From: Alistipes sp.
GTDB taxonomy: Bacteria; Bacteroidota; Bacteroidia; Bacteroidales; Rikenellaceae
Length of the DNA: 64,000 nt
Direction: 5' to 3'
Assembly (NCBI GenBank): GCA_017474235.1
Contig: JAFVIB010000004.1
Coordinates: 186,001-250,000, forward strand
The stretch's first letter is position 1. Each line of letters starts with the position of its first letter. The notes beneath the pieces were generated by a model, which made no database searches, was not told the origin of the DNA, and saw nothing but the letters and a program-made list of their open reading frames with translations. Shown here piece after piece: positions 9,182 to 18,376 of the stretch. The translations under genes were made by a program, and so were the position numbers.

Positions 9182-9538
9182 ATGTCATTGAATAAGATTG
9201 AAAGAAGAGAGAGAATCAAGATGCGTATCCGCAAGATTGTAAGCGGAACATCTGAGCGTCCTCGTATGACTGTATTCCGTAGCAATAAGCAGATCTACGT
9301 ACAGTTTGTCGATGATCTTGCCGGCGTTACTTTAGCAACTGCATCTTCACTTGAGATTGCAGATCAGACTGCCGGAAAGAATAAGTGTGAGGTTGCAGCT
9401 CTTGTTGGCGCACTTGCTGCCAAGAAGGCAATTGAGAAGGGTATTGCAACCGTATCGTTCGACCGTAATGGTTACCTCTACCACGGTCGTGTAAAAATGT
9501 TGGCTGACGCTGCTCGTGAGGGTGGCCTTAAATTCTAA
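9182..9538 (+). CDS. rplR: 50S ribosomal protein L18
   Basis: L18 (uL18) binds 5S rRNA with L5. The 118-residue product has a basic N-terminus ([20 protein letters not shown]) and the typical C-terminal [20 protein letters not shown]. It ends 6 nt before rpsE. Confidence 0.97.
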   Translation: MSLNKIERRERIKMRIRKIVSGTSERPRMTVFRSNKQIYVQFVDDLAGVTLATASSLEIADQTAGKNKCEVAALVGALAAKKAIEKGIATVSFDRNGYLYHGRVKMLADAAREGGLKF

Positions 9539-9544
9539 GCGATT

Positions 9545-10063
9545 ATGGCAAATATTAATAACAAAGTACGCACAAGCGAGACCGGCGATTTGAAGGATCG
9601 TTTGGTAGCAATCAACCGCGTTACCAAGGTAACAAAGGGTGGTCGCACATTCAGCTTCTCTGCAATTGTTGTGGTTGGTAACGAGAACGGCGTAGTAGGC
9701 TACGGTCTGGGAAAAGCTGCTGAGGTTACCTCTGCCATCGCTAAGGGTGTAGAGGATGCAAAGAAGAACCTTGTAAAGGTTCCAGTAATTAACGGAACAA
9801 TTCCACACAAGCAGGAGATGCGTTTCGGTGGTTCAGAGGTGATGATTCGCCCTGCAGCAGCCGGTACCGGTATTATCGCCGGTGGTGCAATGCGTGCAGT
9901 GCTTGAGTCTGTAGGTATCAAGAATGTGTTGGCAAAGAGCAAGGGCTCATCTAACCCACACAACCTTGTAAAGGCTACAGTAGCAGCACTCTGCGAGTTG
10001 CGCGATGCATACACCGTGGCACAGACCCGTGGTATCTCACTCAAACAGGTGTTTAACGGTTAA
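9545..10063 (+). CDS. rpsE: 30S ribosomal protein S5
   Basis: S5 (uS5) contributes to decoding accuracy and mRNA entry. The 172-residue protein contains an S5 N-terminal domain ([19 protein letters not shown]), the [16 protein letters not shown] motif and the C-terminal [20 protein letters not shown]. Full length and in standard order. Confidence 0.98.
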   Translation: MANINNKVRTSETGDLKDRLVAINRVTKVTKGGRTFSFSAIVVVGNENGVVGYGLGKAAEVTSAIAKGVEDAKKNLVKVPVINGTIPHKQEMRFGGSEVMIRPAAAGTGIIAGGAMRAVLESVGIKNVLAKSKGSSNPHNLVKATVAALCELRDAYTVAQTRGISLKQVFNG

Positions 10064-10076
10064 TTTGTGAATAGTT

Positions 10077-10262
10077 ATGGCAACATTGAAGATTACACAG
10101 ATCAAAAGCCGCATCGGTGCTACTGCTCAGCAGTGCAAGAATCTCGACGCTCTGGGTCTGAGAAAGATGAATCAGAGTGTTAAGCACAGCGACTCTGCAA
10201 TTATTCTCGGTATGGTAGAGCGCGTAAAGCACCTTGTAAAAGTTGAAGAAGTTAACGAATAA
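10077..10262 (+). CDS. rpmD: 50S ribosomal protein L30
   Basis: L30 (uL30) is a small 50S protein. The 61 residues (MATLKITQIKSRIGATAQQC) match the family length and pattern, including LGLRKMNQSVKHSD. It lies between rpsE and rplO, as usual. Confidence 0.95.
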   Translation: MATLKITQIKSRIGATAQQCKNLDALGLRKMNQSVKHSDSAIILGMVERVKHLVKVEEVNE

Positions 10263-10263
10263 G

Positions 10264-10278
10264 AAGGAGGATTATTAA
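10264..10278 (+). promoter_or_regulatory. Strong Shine-Dalgarno site before rplO
   Basis: AAGGAGG at 10264-10270 lies 8 nt before the rplO ATG. Such motifs are rare in this genome. Confidence 0.7.
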
Positions 10279-10725
10279 ATGGAACTCAATAACCTTAAAC
10301 CCGCAAAGGGTTCAACACATCACGACAAGCGCGTTGGTCGCGGTGCAGGTTCTGGACATGGAGGTTACTCGACTCGTGGTAACAAGGGTGCGCAGTCGCG
10401 TTCTGGTTACTCTCGTAAGTTGGGCTTCGAGGGTGGTCAGATGCCGCTCCAGCGTCGCCTTCCTAAGTTCGGTTTCACTAACCTGAAGAGAGTAGAGTTT
10501 AAGCCTATTAACCTCTCTATCCTCGAGGAGCTTGCAACAAAGAGCGAGCTTACAGAGGTAAATATCGATACATTGGTAGCTGCAGGTTTTGTATCCGGCA
10601 ACGACCGTGTTAAGATTCTTGGCAACGGCACACTCACTAAGACTCTGACTGTTACTGCACACGCTTTCTCAAAGAGCGCAGAGGCAGCAATCGTTGCAGC
10701 TGGTGGTAGCGTTGTTAAATTGTAA
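10279..10725 (+). CDS. rplO: 50S ribosomal protein L15
   Basis: L15 (uL15) is a late-assembly 50S protein. The 148-residue product has the glycine-rich N-terminal extension (GRGAGSGHGGYSTRGNKGAQ) that threads into 23S rRNA and the core LPKFGFTNLKRVEFKPINLS. It is preceded by an AAGGAGG ribosome-binding site and followed 22 nt later by secY. Confidence 0.97.
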   Translation: MELNNLKPAKGSTHHDKRVGRGAGSGHGGYSTRGNKGAQSRSGYSRKLGFEGGQMPLQRRLPKFGFTNLKRVEFKPINLSILEELATKSELTEVNIDTLVAAGFVSGNDRVKILGNGTLTKTLTVTAHAFSKSAEAAIVAAGGSVVKL

Positions 10726-10747
10726 AACAGGCTAAAACCTAACGAAA

Positions 10748-12130
10748 ATGAAAAGTTATCTGATTGTTGGTGCGCTGCTTCTTATCATCGTTGCACTGCT
10801 CGCAACCAACAAGAAACTTGTAGAGACAGTTAAAAACATATTCAAGATTGAGGACCTTCGCAAGCGTCTTATCTACACTTGCCTCCTTATTCTTGTATAT
10901 CGTTTGGGCTGTTATGTAGTAATTCCGGGTATCGATCCAAACCTTCTCGGTGAGGGTTCTGCATTGGCGAACCAGATGGACAGCAATAGCCTTCTCGGCT
11001 TGCTCAACGTATTCTCTGGTGGTGCATTTGCTAATGCTGCAATCTTTGCACTCGGAGTTATGCCTTACATTACCGCATCCATTATCATTCAGCTGCTCGG
11101 CATGATGGTTCCTGCTGTGCAGAAGATGATGAAGGAGGGAGAGAGCGGTAGAAGAAAGATGAACCAGTGGACACGCCTGCTCACTATCGGTGTGCTTGCA
11201 CTTCAGGGTCCGGCTTATGTAGCCAATCTGTATCACCAGATGCCTGAGGCATTTGTCTATGGTAACTCATTCCTCTTCACCGTTTATGCTACAATTCTTC
11301 TTATCGCCGGTACTATGTTCGTAGTATGGTTGGGTGAGAAGATTACCGACAAGGGTATTGGTAACGGTGTGTCACTGATCATTATGATTGGTATCGTTGC
11401 ACGCCTTCCACACGCTCTGTTGGCAGAGTTGAGCGCACGACTCAATACATCAACAGGTTCGTTGATTATGATTATCATCGAGTTGGTGCTTCTCTTCCTG
11501 GTATTTTTGGCAACAATCGCAGTGGTGCAGGCAGTCCGCAAGGTGCCTGTACAGTACGCAAAGCGTATCGTTGGTAACAAGCAGTATGGTGGTGTTCGTC
11601 AGTACATCCCTCTCAAGATGAATGCGGCAAATGTAATGCCTATCATCTTTGCACAGGCACTGATGTTTATCCCTATGCTCTTTGCCAATGTAGCACCTAA
11701 TTTTGCCGGCGCATTCGCCGATATGACAGGTGTATGGTACAACCTTACGCTTGCGGTGTTGGTAATCCTGTTCACATTCTTCTACACAGCGATTATCATC
11801 AACCCTCAACAAATGGCTGACGATATGAAGCGTAACAACGGCTTTATCCCAGGCGTTAAACCTGGTAAGTCAACAGTTACCTATATCGACAACATTATTA
11901 CAAGAATTACCCTTCCGGGTTCAATTTTCCTTGCAATCGTTTCGATTCTTCCTGCGCTTGCAATGAAGTTCCTCGGTGTTCAGCAGGCATTTGCATACTT
12001 CTACGGAGGTACATCACTGCTCATCATGGTAGGTGTAGTTCTTGACACTCTCCAGCAGATTGAGAGCCACCTTTTGAATCGTCACTATGACGGTCTTATG
12101 AAGACCGGACGCATTCAGGGTCGCCGATAA
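10748..12130 (+). CDS. secY: Protein translocase subunit SecY with an extra N-terminal hydrophobic segment
   Basis: SecY is the channel subunit of the SecYEG translocon in the inner membrane. The core begins around residue 23 (KLVETVKNIFKIEDLRKRLI), which resembles the usual SecY N-terminus, and carries ten membrane segments, the plug region and the C-terminal tail. Ahead of it lie about 22 additional residues, including a hydrophobic run ([16 protein letters not shown], residues 4-19) that could form an eleventh membrane helix. No ATG, GTG or TTG codon in frame offers a start at the conserved position, so the extension appears genuine. The total of 460 residues is slightly long. It lies between rplO and map. 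Confidence 0.95.
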   Translation: MKSYLIVGALLLIIVALLATNKKLVETVKNIFKIEDLRKRLIYTCLLILVYRLGCYVVIPGIDPNLLGEGSALANQMDSNSLLGLLNVFSGGAFANAAIFALGVMPYITASIIIQLLGMMVPAVQKMMKEGESGRRKMNQWTRLLTIGVLALQGPAYVANLYHQMPEAFVYGNSFLFTVYATILLIAGTMFVVWLGEKITDKGIGNGVSLIIMIGIVARLPHALLAELSARLNTSTGSLIMIIIELVLLFLVFLATIAVVQAVRKVPVQYAKRIVGNKQYGGVRQYIPLKMNAANVMPIIFAQALMFIPMLFANVAPNFAGAFADMTGVWYNLTLAVLVILFTFFYTAIIINPQQMADDMKRNNGFIPGVKPGKSTVTYIDNIITRITLPGSIFLAIVSILPALAMKFLGVQQAFAYFYGGTSLLIMVGVVLDTLQQIESHLLNRHYDGLMKTGRIQGRR

Positions 12131-12151
12131 TAGTTTAGCACAGAGTCTAAG

Positions 12152-12922
12152 ATGATATATCTGAAGACAGATGAAGAGATAGAGTTGCTCCGTGAGAACA
12201 ACATCTTGGTAAGCAAGACACTTGCTGAGGTTGGGAGACACATCAAACCCGGAGTAACGGCGAAGCAGTTGGATAAAATTGCAGATGAATTTATCCGTTC
12301 GCACGGTGCGACTCCAGCTTTTCTTGGATATCAAGGCTATCCGGCATCCATTACCGTTTCGGTAAATGAGCAGGTTGTTCACGGTATCCCGTCAGACAAA
12401 GTCGTAATTAAAGAGGGCGATGTAGTATCGGTCGATATCGGTACATTTATGAAGGGGTTTGTTGGTGATTCGGCATATACGTTTGCCGTAGGTGAGATAG
12501 CCGACGATGTTCGTCAGCTTCTTGATGTCACCAAAGAGGCTCTTTATAGAGGTACAGCGCAGGCAAAGGCAGGAAATCGCGTAGGCGACATCTCTGCAGC
12601 CGTGCAAGACTACGCCGAGAGTTTCGGTTACGGTGTAGTGCGCGAACTGGAGGGACACGGACTGGGTAGAAAAATGCACGAATCCCCAGGTGTTCCAAAT
12701 TACGGTTTGCGAGGCAGAGGTCCGGTCCTCAAGGAGGGCATGGTTATCTGCATAGAACCGATGATTACGATGGGAAGCAGAGCGATAGTATTTGAGCGAG
12801 ATGGTTGGACCGTCCGCACAAGAGATCGCAAGCCGGCAGCACACTACGAGTTTGCTGTTGCAATCCGCAAGGATGGTCCCGATGTGCTGACCGACTTCAG
12901 CATCATTGAACAGTCACTTTAA
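12152..12922 (+). CDS. map: Methionine aminopeptidase, type I
   Basis: This enzyme removes the initiator methionine from nascent proteins using a dinuclear metal centre. The 256-residue product has all expected ligands, by my count Asp95, Asp106, His169, Glu202 and Glu233, and also His77 in VVHGIPS. There is no N-terminal zinc-finger extension, so it is the short bacterial form. It sits in the spc/alpha junction, after secY and 16 nt before infA, as in many Bacteroidetes. Confidence 0.97.
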   Translation: MIYLKTDEEIELLRENNILVSKTLAEVGRHIKPGVTAKQLDKIADEFIRSHGATPAFLGYQGYPASITVSVNEQVVHGIPSDKVVIKEGDVVSVDIGTFMKGFVGDSAYTFAVGEIADDVRQLLDVTKEALYRGTAQAKAGNRVGDISAAVQDYAESFGYGVVRELEGHGLGRKMHESPGVPNYGLRGRGPVLKEGMVICIEPMITMGSRAIVFERDGWTVRTRDRKPAAHYEFAVAIRKDGPDVLTDFSIIEQSL

Positions 12923-12938
12923 TAAAGCGCAAAACTCT

Positions 12939-13157
12939 ATGGCAAAACAGACTGCTATTGAAAGAGACGGTACAATTATCGAGGCATTGTCAAACGCGAT
13001 GTTCCGCGTAGAGCTTGACAATGGTCATGTAATTACCGCCCACATCTCCGGAAAGATGCGTATGCATTATATCAAGATTCTTCCTGGAGATAAAGTAAAG
13101 GTGGAGATGACCCCTTATGATTTGAGTAAGGGTCGTATATCATTCCGCTACAAATAA
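12939..13157 (+). CDS. infA: Translation initiation factor IF-1
   Basis: IF-1 binds the 30S A site during initiation. I start it at 12939 ([20 protein letters not shown]), giving 72 residues, the family length. An in-frame ATG 33 nt upstream lies inside map and adds residues unlike IF-1. The protein is a single OB fold ending with [11 protein letters not shown]. It sits between map and rpmJ, the classical position. Confidence 0.97.
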   Translation: MAKQTAIERDGTIIEALSNAMFRVELDNGHVITAHISGKMRMHYIKILPGDKVKVEMTPYDLSKGRISFRYK

Positions 13158-13186
13158 ATTTACCAAACACAAAAGATTGCTTAATT

Positions 13187-13303
13187 ATGAAAGTAAAAGC
13201 ATCAATCAAAAAGAGAAGCGAGGATTGCAAGATTGTTCGTCGCAAGGGTAAGCTCTATGTGATTTGCAAGAAGAATCCTAAGTTCAAAATGCGCCAAGGG
13301 TAA
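13187..13303 (+). CDS. rpmJ: 50S ribosomal protein L36
   Basis: A 38-residue reading frame ([20 protein letters not shown]) lies between infA and rpsM, the conserved place for L36 (bL36). It has only two cysteines (positions 14 and 27) and lacks the full zinc-binding Cys4 or Cys3-His set of the C+ form (the usual CxxC pair and His are replaced). It is therefore the zinc-independent type, consistent with the zinc-free S14 in the same cluster. The ATG at 13187 is preceded by an A/T-rich region without Shine-Dalgarno. Confidence 0.95.
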   Translation: MKVKASIKKRSEDCKIVRRKGKLYVICKKNPKFKMRQG

Positions 13304-13339
13304 ATAATAAACGATTAAAAATTAAGAAAGAGAAAATTT

Positions 13340-13720
13340 ATGGCACGTATAGTCGGTGTAGATTTACCAAAAAACAAGCGAGGCGAGATCGGTTTGACCT
13401 ATATCTACGGTATTGGTCGTAGCACCGCTCAGAAAATCCTCGATAAGTGTGGCATTAGCTACGATATTAAGGTTGAGAACTGGACAGACGAGCAGGTAGG
13501 TGCAATTCGTTCTGCAATTGCCGAGATGGATATCAAGGTAGAGGGCGAGTGCCGTTCGCTGGTACAGTTGAATATTAAGCGATTGATGGATATCGGTTGC
13601 TACCGTGGTATCCGCCATCGTATCGGTCTTCCTGTTCGCGGTCAGAGCACCAAGAATAACGCTCGTACTCGTAAGGGTAAGAAGAAGACTGTAGCAAACA
13701 AGAAAAAGGCAACTAAGTAA
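13340..13720 (+). CDS. rpsM: 30S ribosomal protein S13
   Basis: S13 (uS13) sits at the top of the 30S head and contacts the 50S and P-site tRNA. The 126 residues start [20 protein letters not shown] and contain [20 protein letters not shown] and a basic tail, as expected. It lies 12 nt before rpsK. Confidence 0.98.
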   Translation: MARIVGVDLPKNKRGEIGLTYIYGIGRSTAQKILDKCGISYDIKVENWTDEQVGAIRSAIAEMDIKVEGECRSLVQLNIKRLMDIGCYRGIRHRIGLPVRGQSTKNNARTRKGKKKTVANKKKATK

Positions 13721-13732
13721 TATTGGAGAGTT

Positions 13733-14122
13733 ATGGCAAAGAAAACAGGAACAGTTAAGAAGAAGGTTGTTAAGGTTGGTCAGACCGGTATGGCATTCGT
13801 ACACTCAACTTTCAATAATGTTATCGTAACCATCACCAATGAGGTCGGCGAGGTAATCAGTTGGTCATCAGCAGGTAAGATGGGCTTCCGCGGTTCTAAG
13901 AAGAACACTCCATATGCAGCACAGACTGCAGCAGCAGACTGCGCAAAGGTTGCTTTCGATATGGGTCTTCGTAAGGTAAAGGTTTATGTGAAGGGTCCGG
14001 GTCAGGGTCGTGAGAGTGCAGTTCGTACTATCCACGGCGCAGGTATTGAGGTTACAGAGATTATCGATGTAACTCCACTGCCACACAACGGTTGCCGCGC
14101 TCCTAACCGCCGTCGCGTATAA
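13733..14122 (+). CDS. rpsK: 30S ribosomal protein S11
   Basis: S11 (uS11) is a platform protein near the Shine-Dalgarno helix. The 129-residue product has [20 protein letters not shown] and ends [18 protein letters not shown], diagnostic of the family. It is followed by a 53-nt spacer containing a small palindrome (GTAAAC-A-GTTTAC) before rpsD. Confidence 0.98.
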   Translation: MAKKTGTVKKKVVKVGQTGMAFVHSTFNNVIVTITNEVGEVISWSSAGKMGFRGSKKNTPYAAQTAAADCAKVAFDMGLRKVKVYVKGPGQGRESAVRTIHGAGIEVTEIIDVTPLPHNGCRAPNRRRV

Positions 14123-14175
14123 TCGTCGGAGAGTAAACAGTTTACATTACAAAAATCTAAAAGTTAAAAACAATT

Positions 14176-14784
14176 ATGGCAAGATATATAGGACCAAAGA
14201 CCAAAATCGCAAGAAGATTTGGCGAGGCTATTTACGGCGCAGACAAGAGTCTTGACAAGCGTAATGTTCCACCGGGACAGCACGGTCTTGCACGCAAGCG
14301 CAAGAAGGTTACAGAGTACGGTGTCCAGCTCTCAGAGAAGCAGAAGGCAAAGTACACCTATGGTATTTTGGAGAAGCAGTTCTCACGCACCTATGAGCAG
14401 GCAGCTCGTATGGGCGGTATTACAGGTGAGAACCTGCTCAAGTTGCTCGAGTGCCGTCTGGACAATGTTGTTTACCGTCTTGGTATTGCTCCAACCCGTG
14501 CAGCAGCTCGTCAGCTCGTATCTCACCGTCACATCTGCGTGAACGGCAATGTTGTCAATATTCCTTCATACTCACTTCGCGAGGGTGATGTAGTATCAGT
14601 TCGCGAGAAGTCAAAGTCGCTTGAGGTAATCACCTCTTCGCTTATGGGTACTAACCACAGCCGCTACGCTTGGCTTGAGTGGGATGGTGCAACCCTTAGC
14701 GGAAAGTTCCTCCAGCGTCCAGAGCGTGAGGAGATTCCTGAGAACATCAAGGAGCAGTTCATCGTCGAGCTCTACTCTAAGTAG
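14176..14784 (+). CDS. rpsD: 30S ribosomal protein S4
   Basis: S4 (uS4) initiates 30S assembly and in some bacteria represses the alpha operon. The 202 residues begin [20 protein letters not shown]. The S4 RNA-binding domain ([20 protein letters not shown]) starts around residue 94. Length is normal. It lies between rpsK and rpoA. Confidence 0.98.
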   Translation: MARYIGPKTKIARRFGEAIYGADKSLDKRNVPPGQHGLARKRKKVTEYGVQLSEKQKAKYTYGILEKQFSRTYEQAARMGGITGENLLKLLECRLDNVVYRLGIAPTRAAARQLVSHRHICVNGNVVNIPSYSLREGDVVSVREKSKSLEVITSSLMGTNHSRYAWLEWDGATLSGKFLQRPEREEIPENIKEQFIVELYSK

Positions 14785-14815
14785 TAATTAACAACCAATA
14801 ACTGTAGTAATAAAT

Positions 14816-15808
14816 ATGGCAATATTAGCGTTTCAAAGACCTGATGAAGTTTGCATTCTCGAGTCAACGGCGACCTACGGCAAGTTCGAGTTCCGCCCAC
14901 TTGAGCCGGGTTATGCAATGACCATCGGTAATGCTTTGCGTCGCGTGCTGCTTTCGTCGTTGGAGGGTTATGCCATCACAACGGTCAAGGTCGCAGGTGC
15001 AGACCACGAGTTAGCCGCTGTTCCGGGCGTGATGGAGGATATGCTCAATATTATCCTGAACCTGAAGAAGGTTCGCTTCATCCGTACTGTAGAGAATCAG
15101 GAGGCCGAGAAGGCATCCATCAACGTTGCAGGTGTTACAGAACTTACTGCAGGGTATATCTCGAACTTCCTTACATCGTTTAAGGTTCTTAATCCGGATT
15201 TGGTAATCTGCCGCCTGGCACCAGGTACTAAGATGCAGATGACTATTACCATCGGTAAAGGTCGTGGCTATGTTCCGGCAGAGGAGAATACTCCGGAGAA
15301 CTGCGAGTTTGGTGTGCTTCCAATCGACTCTATCTTCACTCCAATTGTGAATGTAAAGAGTACCCGCGAGGACTATCGCGTTGAGCAGCGTACCGACTAT
15401 GAGAAGCTCTGCCTGGAGATTACCACTGACGGTTCAATTAAGCCAAACGATGCGTTGAATGAGGCTGCAAAGATTCTTATCCAGCACTTTATGCTCTTCT
15501 CGGATGATAAGATGAACTTCATCCTTGAGGATACCAGCTCGGAGAACGATCTGAACGAGCCAGAGCTCCACATGCGCCAATTGCTCAAGACTAAGCTTGT
15601 CGATAAGGACCTGAGTGTTCGCGCACTCAACTGCCTTAAGGCTGCTGATGTTGAGACTATCGGTGACCTTGTGAAACTCAACCGCAACGAGCTCCTTAAG
15701 TTCCGTAACTTCGGTAAGAAGTCGCTCACAGAGCTCGACGCTCTGCTTGCATCACTCGACCTTAAGTTCGGAATGGATGTATCTATGTACAAACTTGATA
15801 AAGATTAA
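14816..15808 (+). CDS. rpoA: RNA polymerase alpha subunit
   Basis: The alpha subunit dimerises to nucleate RNA polymerase assembly. At 330 residues the protein has an N-terminal domain with [20 protein letters not shown] (about 37-56). It also has a C-terminal DNA- and activator-binding domain ([20 protein letters not shown], about 275-294) with the conserved FGKKSLTEL helix. It is followed by rplQ after 5 nt in the usual order. Confidence 0.98.
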   Translation: MAILAFQRPDEVCILESTATYGKFEFRPLEPGYAMTIGNALRRVLLSSLEGYAITTVKVAGADHELAAVPGVMEDMLNIILNLKKVRFIRTVENQEAEKASINVAGVTELTAGYISNFLTSFKVLNPDLVICRLAPGTKMQMTITIGKGRGYVPAEENTPENCEFGVLPIDSIFTPIVNVKSTREDYRVEQRTDYEKLCLEITTDGSIKPNDALNEAAKILIQHFMLFSDDKMNFILEDTSSENDLNEPELHMRQLLKTKLVDKDLSVRALNCLKAADVETIGDLVKLNRNELLKFRNFGKKSLTELDALLASLDLKFGMDVSMYKLDKD

Positions 15809-15813
15809 ATCAA

Positions 15814-16371
15814 ATGAGACACAATAAGAATTTTAACCACCTTGGCAGACAGGCGGGCCACCGTAAGGCAATGTTGTCTAATATGGCATCGTCCCTGATT
15901 CTCCACAAGCGTATCGAGACTACTGTTGCGAAGGCAAAGGCTGTTCGTCAGTTTGTTGAGCCACTCGTAACTCGCTCGAAGGAGGATACTACTCACTCTC
16001 GTCGTGTAGTTTTCTCATACCTCAAGCAGAAGGAGGCAGTTACCGAGCTGTTCCGTACAATCGCTCCAAAGATTGCAGAGCGTCCGGGCGGCTATACCCG
16101 TATTCTTAAGACCGGTTTCCGTCTTGGTGACGGTGCAGATATGTGTATCATCGAGTTCGTTGATTTCAACGAGGCATACACTACCGGCGTAGCTCCAACA
16201 GCAGCTGCAGCTCCTGCAGAGGCTAAGCCTAAGACTCGTCGCTCTCGCAAGAAGAGCACCGAGGAGGGTGAGGAGAAGAAGGTAGCTAAGACTGCAGCTC
16301 CAAAGAATACCGCAGCAAAGGCTTCAGCAGCTAAGGGTGCTAAGCGTACTAATGTTGGTAAAAAAATGTAA
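15814..16371 (+). CDS. rplQ: 50S ribosomal protein L17 with a long Ala/Lys-rich tail
   Basis: L17 (bL17) lies near the tunnel exit. The conserved core ([20 protein letters not shown] to about residue 125) is followed by about 60 residues of low-complexity Ala, Lys, Thr and Glu. This gives 185 residues against about 120-130 in enterobacteria; similar tails are common in Bacteroidetes L17. It is the last gene of the alpha unit. Its UAA is followed directly by the conserved 3'-UTR motif and then an intrinsic terminator. Confidence 0.96.
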   Translation: MRHNKNFNHLGRQAGHRKAMLSNMASSLILHKRIETTVAKAKAVRQFVEPLVTRSKEDTTHSRRVVFSYLKQKEAVTELFRTIAPKIAERPGGYTRILKTGFRLGDGADMCIIEFVDFNEAYTTGVAPTAAAAPAEAKPKTRRSRKKSTEEGEEKKVAKTAAPKNTAAKASAAKGAKRTNVGKKM

Positions 16372-16400
16372 TTTTATCGTGATAGCGCGGCATTAGCCGC
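16372..16400 (+). promoter_or_regulatory. 3'-UTR RNA motif, copy 1 (after rplQ)
   Basis: Directly after the rplQ UAA comes TTTTATCGTGATA, then two bases, then a hairpin GCGGC-ATTA-GCCGC (16387-16400). The same core (TCGTGATA plus an immediate short hairpin with different but paired stem bases) follows the stop codons of pgk (16559-16589, minus) and of the oxidoreductase gene (38384-38413). Function unknown. Confidence 0.65.
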
Positions 16401-16414
16401 ACATCCCTAAAAGT

Positions 16415-16465
16415 AAACCCCTTTGGGCTGTAGGTTTTACTACTATCCCAAAGGGGTTTCTTTTG
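16415..16465 (+). terminator. Intrinsic terminator after rplQ
   Basis: AAACCCCTTTGGG (16415-16427) pairs perfectly with CCCAAAGGGGTTT (16447-16459), followed by CTTTTG. It ends the ribosomal superoperon. Confidence 0.85.
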
Positions 16466-16525
16466 TGATGCACGCCTACTACCGCACTCTAACGATAAAA
16501 TGGGTAGCAAGTTGGCAGAATATAA

Positions 16526-16555
16526 AAAGGGTGTTTTCAGTCGAAAACACCCTTT
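16526..16555 (-). terminator. Intrinsic terminator of pgk (possibly bidirectional)
   Basis: A perfect 13-bp stem, AAAGGGTGTTTTC / GAAAACACCCTTT with a 4-nt loop, lies downstream of pgk on the minus strand and ends in a T-rich tract in that direction. The symmetric A/T flanks may also stop readthrough from rplQ. Confidence 0.85.
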
Positions 16556-16558
16556 GTT

Positions 16559-16589
16559 TGTGCCGTAGAGGGCACACTATCACGACAAA
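16559..16589 (-). promoter_or_regulatory. 3'-UTR RNA motif, copy 2 (after pgk)
   Basis: On the minus strand the pgk UAA (16592-16590) is followed at once by TTTGTCGTGATA, one base, and the hairpin TGTGCC-CTCTAC-GGCACA, then the pgk terminator. Sequence and placement match copy 1 after rplQ, but with different stem bases. Confidence 0.65.
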
Positions 16590-17852
16590 TTACTTACGGA
16601 TAGCAGCCACACCCGGAAGCTCCTTACCCTCCATATACTCGAGAAGAGCACCACCACCGGTAGATACATAAGATACCTTATCTGCAAGACCGAACTTGTT
16701 GATACAAGCTACAGAGTCGCCACCACCGATCAGTGAGTAAGCACCAGCAGCAGTTGCCTCTGCGATAGCCTCAGCAACAGCGCGTGAACCGGTTGAGAAC
16801 TTATTAATCTCGAATACGCCTACAGGACCGTTCCAGAGGATAGTCTTGCTCTCAAGAACCTCCTTACGGAAGAGCTCCTTACCGCCCTCAGCGATATCGA
16901 CACCCTCCCACTCTGCAGGAATCTCGCCTACAGGAGCAGACTTAGTATTTGCATTCTCAGAGAAGTCGTCTGCAATAAGTGCATCTGGAGACATAACAAT
17001 CTTGATACCCTTAGCCTTAGCCTTCTCAAGAATCTCGAGAGCTACAGGGAACATATCAGGCTCGCAGATACTCTTACCTACATTGCCACCAAGTGCGCCG
17101 GCGAAAGTATAGGTCATACCGCCACCGATGATAATCTTATCAACCTTCTCCATCAGCTTCTCGATAATGGTAATCTTTGTAGATACCTTTGAACCACCTA
17201 CGATAGCTGTAAATGGACGCTGTGGGTTCTGCATAACGCCGTCGATAGCCTTGAGCTCGTTCTCCATAACATAGCCGAACATCTTATCCTGTGGGAAGTA
17301 GTCAGCGATAAGAGCAGTAGAAGAGTGAGCACGGTGTGCAGTACCGAATGCGTCGTTAATGTAGCAGTCAGCATAAGAAGCGAGCTTCTTTACGAACTCC
17401 TTCTGAGGACCCTCCTTAAGAGCCTTCTTTGCTGCCTTCTTCTCCTCGTCTGTTGCATCCTCAGCAAGACCGCGTGGCTTACCCTCCTCCTCAGCGTAGA
17501 AACGGAGGTTCTCAAGGAGCATTACCTCGCCAGCCTTAAGATTTGCAGCCATATCTGCTGCCTTCTGACCCATGCAGTCGCCTGCGAACTGAATCTTCAC
17601 GCCAAGACGAGCCTCGATAGCAGGGATAATCTGCTCAAGAGAGAACTTTGGATCCGGATTCTTCTTTGGACGACCGAGGTGTGACATAAGAATCACTGCA
17701 CCACCCTTCTCAAGTACCTTCTTGATAGTAGGGATAGCTGCACGGATACGAGTGTCGTCAGTAACCTGACCCTCGCCATTAAGAGGCACATTGAAATCTA
17801 CGCGGATAATTGCGCGCTTGCCTGTAAAATCGTAGTTGTCGATTGCAAACAT
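16590..17852 (-). CDS. pgk: Phosphoglycerate kinase
   Basis: This glycolytic enzyme converts 1,3-bisphosphoglycerate and ADP to 3-phosphoglycerate and ATP. I start at 17852 ([20 protein letters not shown]), because the longer in-frame extension upstream overlaps the promoter and does not resemble the family. The 420-residue protein has the N-terminal signature RVDFNVPLN, the loop [10 protein letters not shown], the nucleotide-binding region and the C-terminal [13 protein letters not shown]. An insertion rich in Lys/Glu (about residues 125-150) is typical of Bacteroidetes enzymes. It is monocistronic: its own promoter at 17903-17910, the conserved 3' motif and a terminator. Confidence 0.97.
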   Translation of the reverse strand: MFAIDNYDFTGKRAIIRVDFNVPLNGEGQVTDDTRIRAAIPTIKKVLEKGGAVILMSHLGRPKKNPDPKFSLEQIIPAIEARLGVKIQFAGDCMGQKAADMAANLKAGEVMLLENLRFYAEEEGKPRGLAEDATDEEKKAAKKALKEGPQKEFVKKLASYADCYINDAFGTAHRAHSSTALIADYFPQDKMFGYVMENELKAIDGVMQNPQRPFTAIVGGSKVSTKITIIEKLMEKVDKIIIGGGMTYTFAGALGGNVGKSICEPDMFPVALEILEKAKAKGIKIVMSPDALIADDFSENANTKSAPVGEIPAEWEGVDIAEGGKELFRKEVLESKTILWNGPVGVFEINKFSTGSRAVAEAIAEATAAGAYSLIGGGDSVACINKFGLADKVSYVSTGGGALLEYMEGKELPGVAAIRK

Positions 17853-17902
17853 AGTTGAGATGTTTTTAATGTTATACTTGATTATATTTACACTTTCTGC
17901 CA

Positions 17903-17910
17903 CAAAATTA
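17903..17910 (-). promoter_or_regulatory. pgk promoter -7 box
   Basis: On the minus strand TAATTTTG (plus CAAAATTA) matches TAnnTTTG and lies 50 nt upstream of the pgk ATG. Confidence 0.65.
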
Positions 17911-17936
17911 CAAAAATTATTCGGATTATAGTAAAA

Positions 17937-17966
17937 AAGAACAGCCATTTTTGGTGGCTGTTCTTA
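17937..17966 (-). terminator. Intrinsic terminator of the YtrA/ABC operon
   Basis: A perfect 11-bp stem AAGAACAGCCA / TGGCTGTTCTT with a 7-nt loop is followed on the minus strand by a T6 tract. It lies 6 nt after the last gene of the operon. Confidence 0.85.
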
Positions 17967-17971
17967 AAAAA

Positions 17972-18376
17972 CTACTCTTTGGCGACATAGACGGCATAGC
18001 CATTATCTTTTCTGAAGAACGGGTTCTCTACCGTAGTGTCGGAGAGCAGGAGCAACTTGGCAGATGGTATGCAGATGCGGGTGACCTTATTGCTGATGAT
18101 AAGTGTATCGCCTACGACCTTTACCATCTCCTCCTTATCCTTGATATTGCTATCTATCCGAATTAGTCCCTTGTTGGTATGTGCTTTATCGTCGCGGGCG
18201 AGGATAAGGTTTGCATCTCTGGCATCTACTATGCGAATACTACCGATGTTGATGTTGTTTATTGTCTGCACGGTTTTCCTTGTGTTCGCTACGACCAGCG
18301 TGAGGATTACTATAGATGGCAGTATGGCAAGCAGTATTACCGCTGTCAATATTTTATTACTTGTTTTCATAGTCAT
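17972..18376 (-). CDS. Small membrane-anchored protein of unknown function in the YtrA/ABC operon
   Basis: I do not recognise the family. The 134 residues (or 132 from the second Met) begin with a short basic stretch and one hydrophobic helix (about residues 9-30). A polar domain follows that is rich in short beta-like segments (IGSIRIVDARDANLIL, VVGDTLIISNKVTRICI). Its start overlaps the end of the GntR gene by 20 nt, so it is translationally coupled and part of the same four-gene unit. The alternating polar/hydrophobic pattern resembles beta-helical adhesin-like domains, but this is only an impression. It may sense or modulate the ABC exporter. Confidence 0.75.
   Translation of the reverse strand: MTMKTSNKILTAVILLAILPSIVILTLVVANTRKTVQTINNINIGSIRIVDARDANLILARDDKAHTNKGLIRIDSNIKDKEEMVKVVGDTLIISNKVTRICIPSAKLLLLSDTTVENPFFRKDNGYAVYVAKE

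Noticed and set aside
16423-16671. An 82-codon plus-strand frame between rplQ and pgk
   Set aside because: It spans two terminators, overlaps pgk on the other strand and has no promoter.
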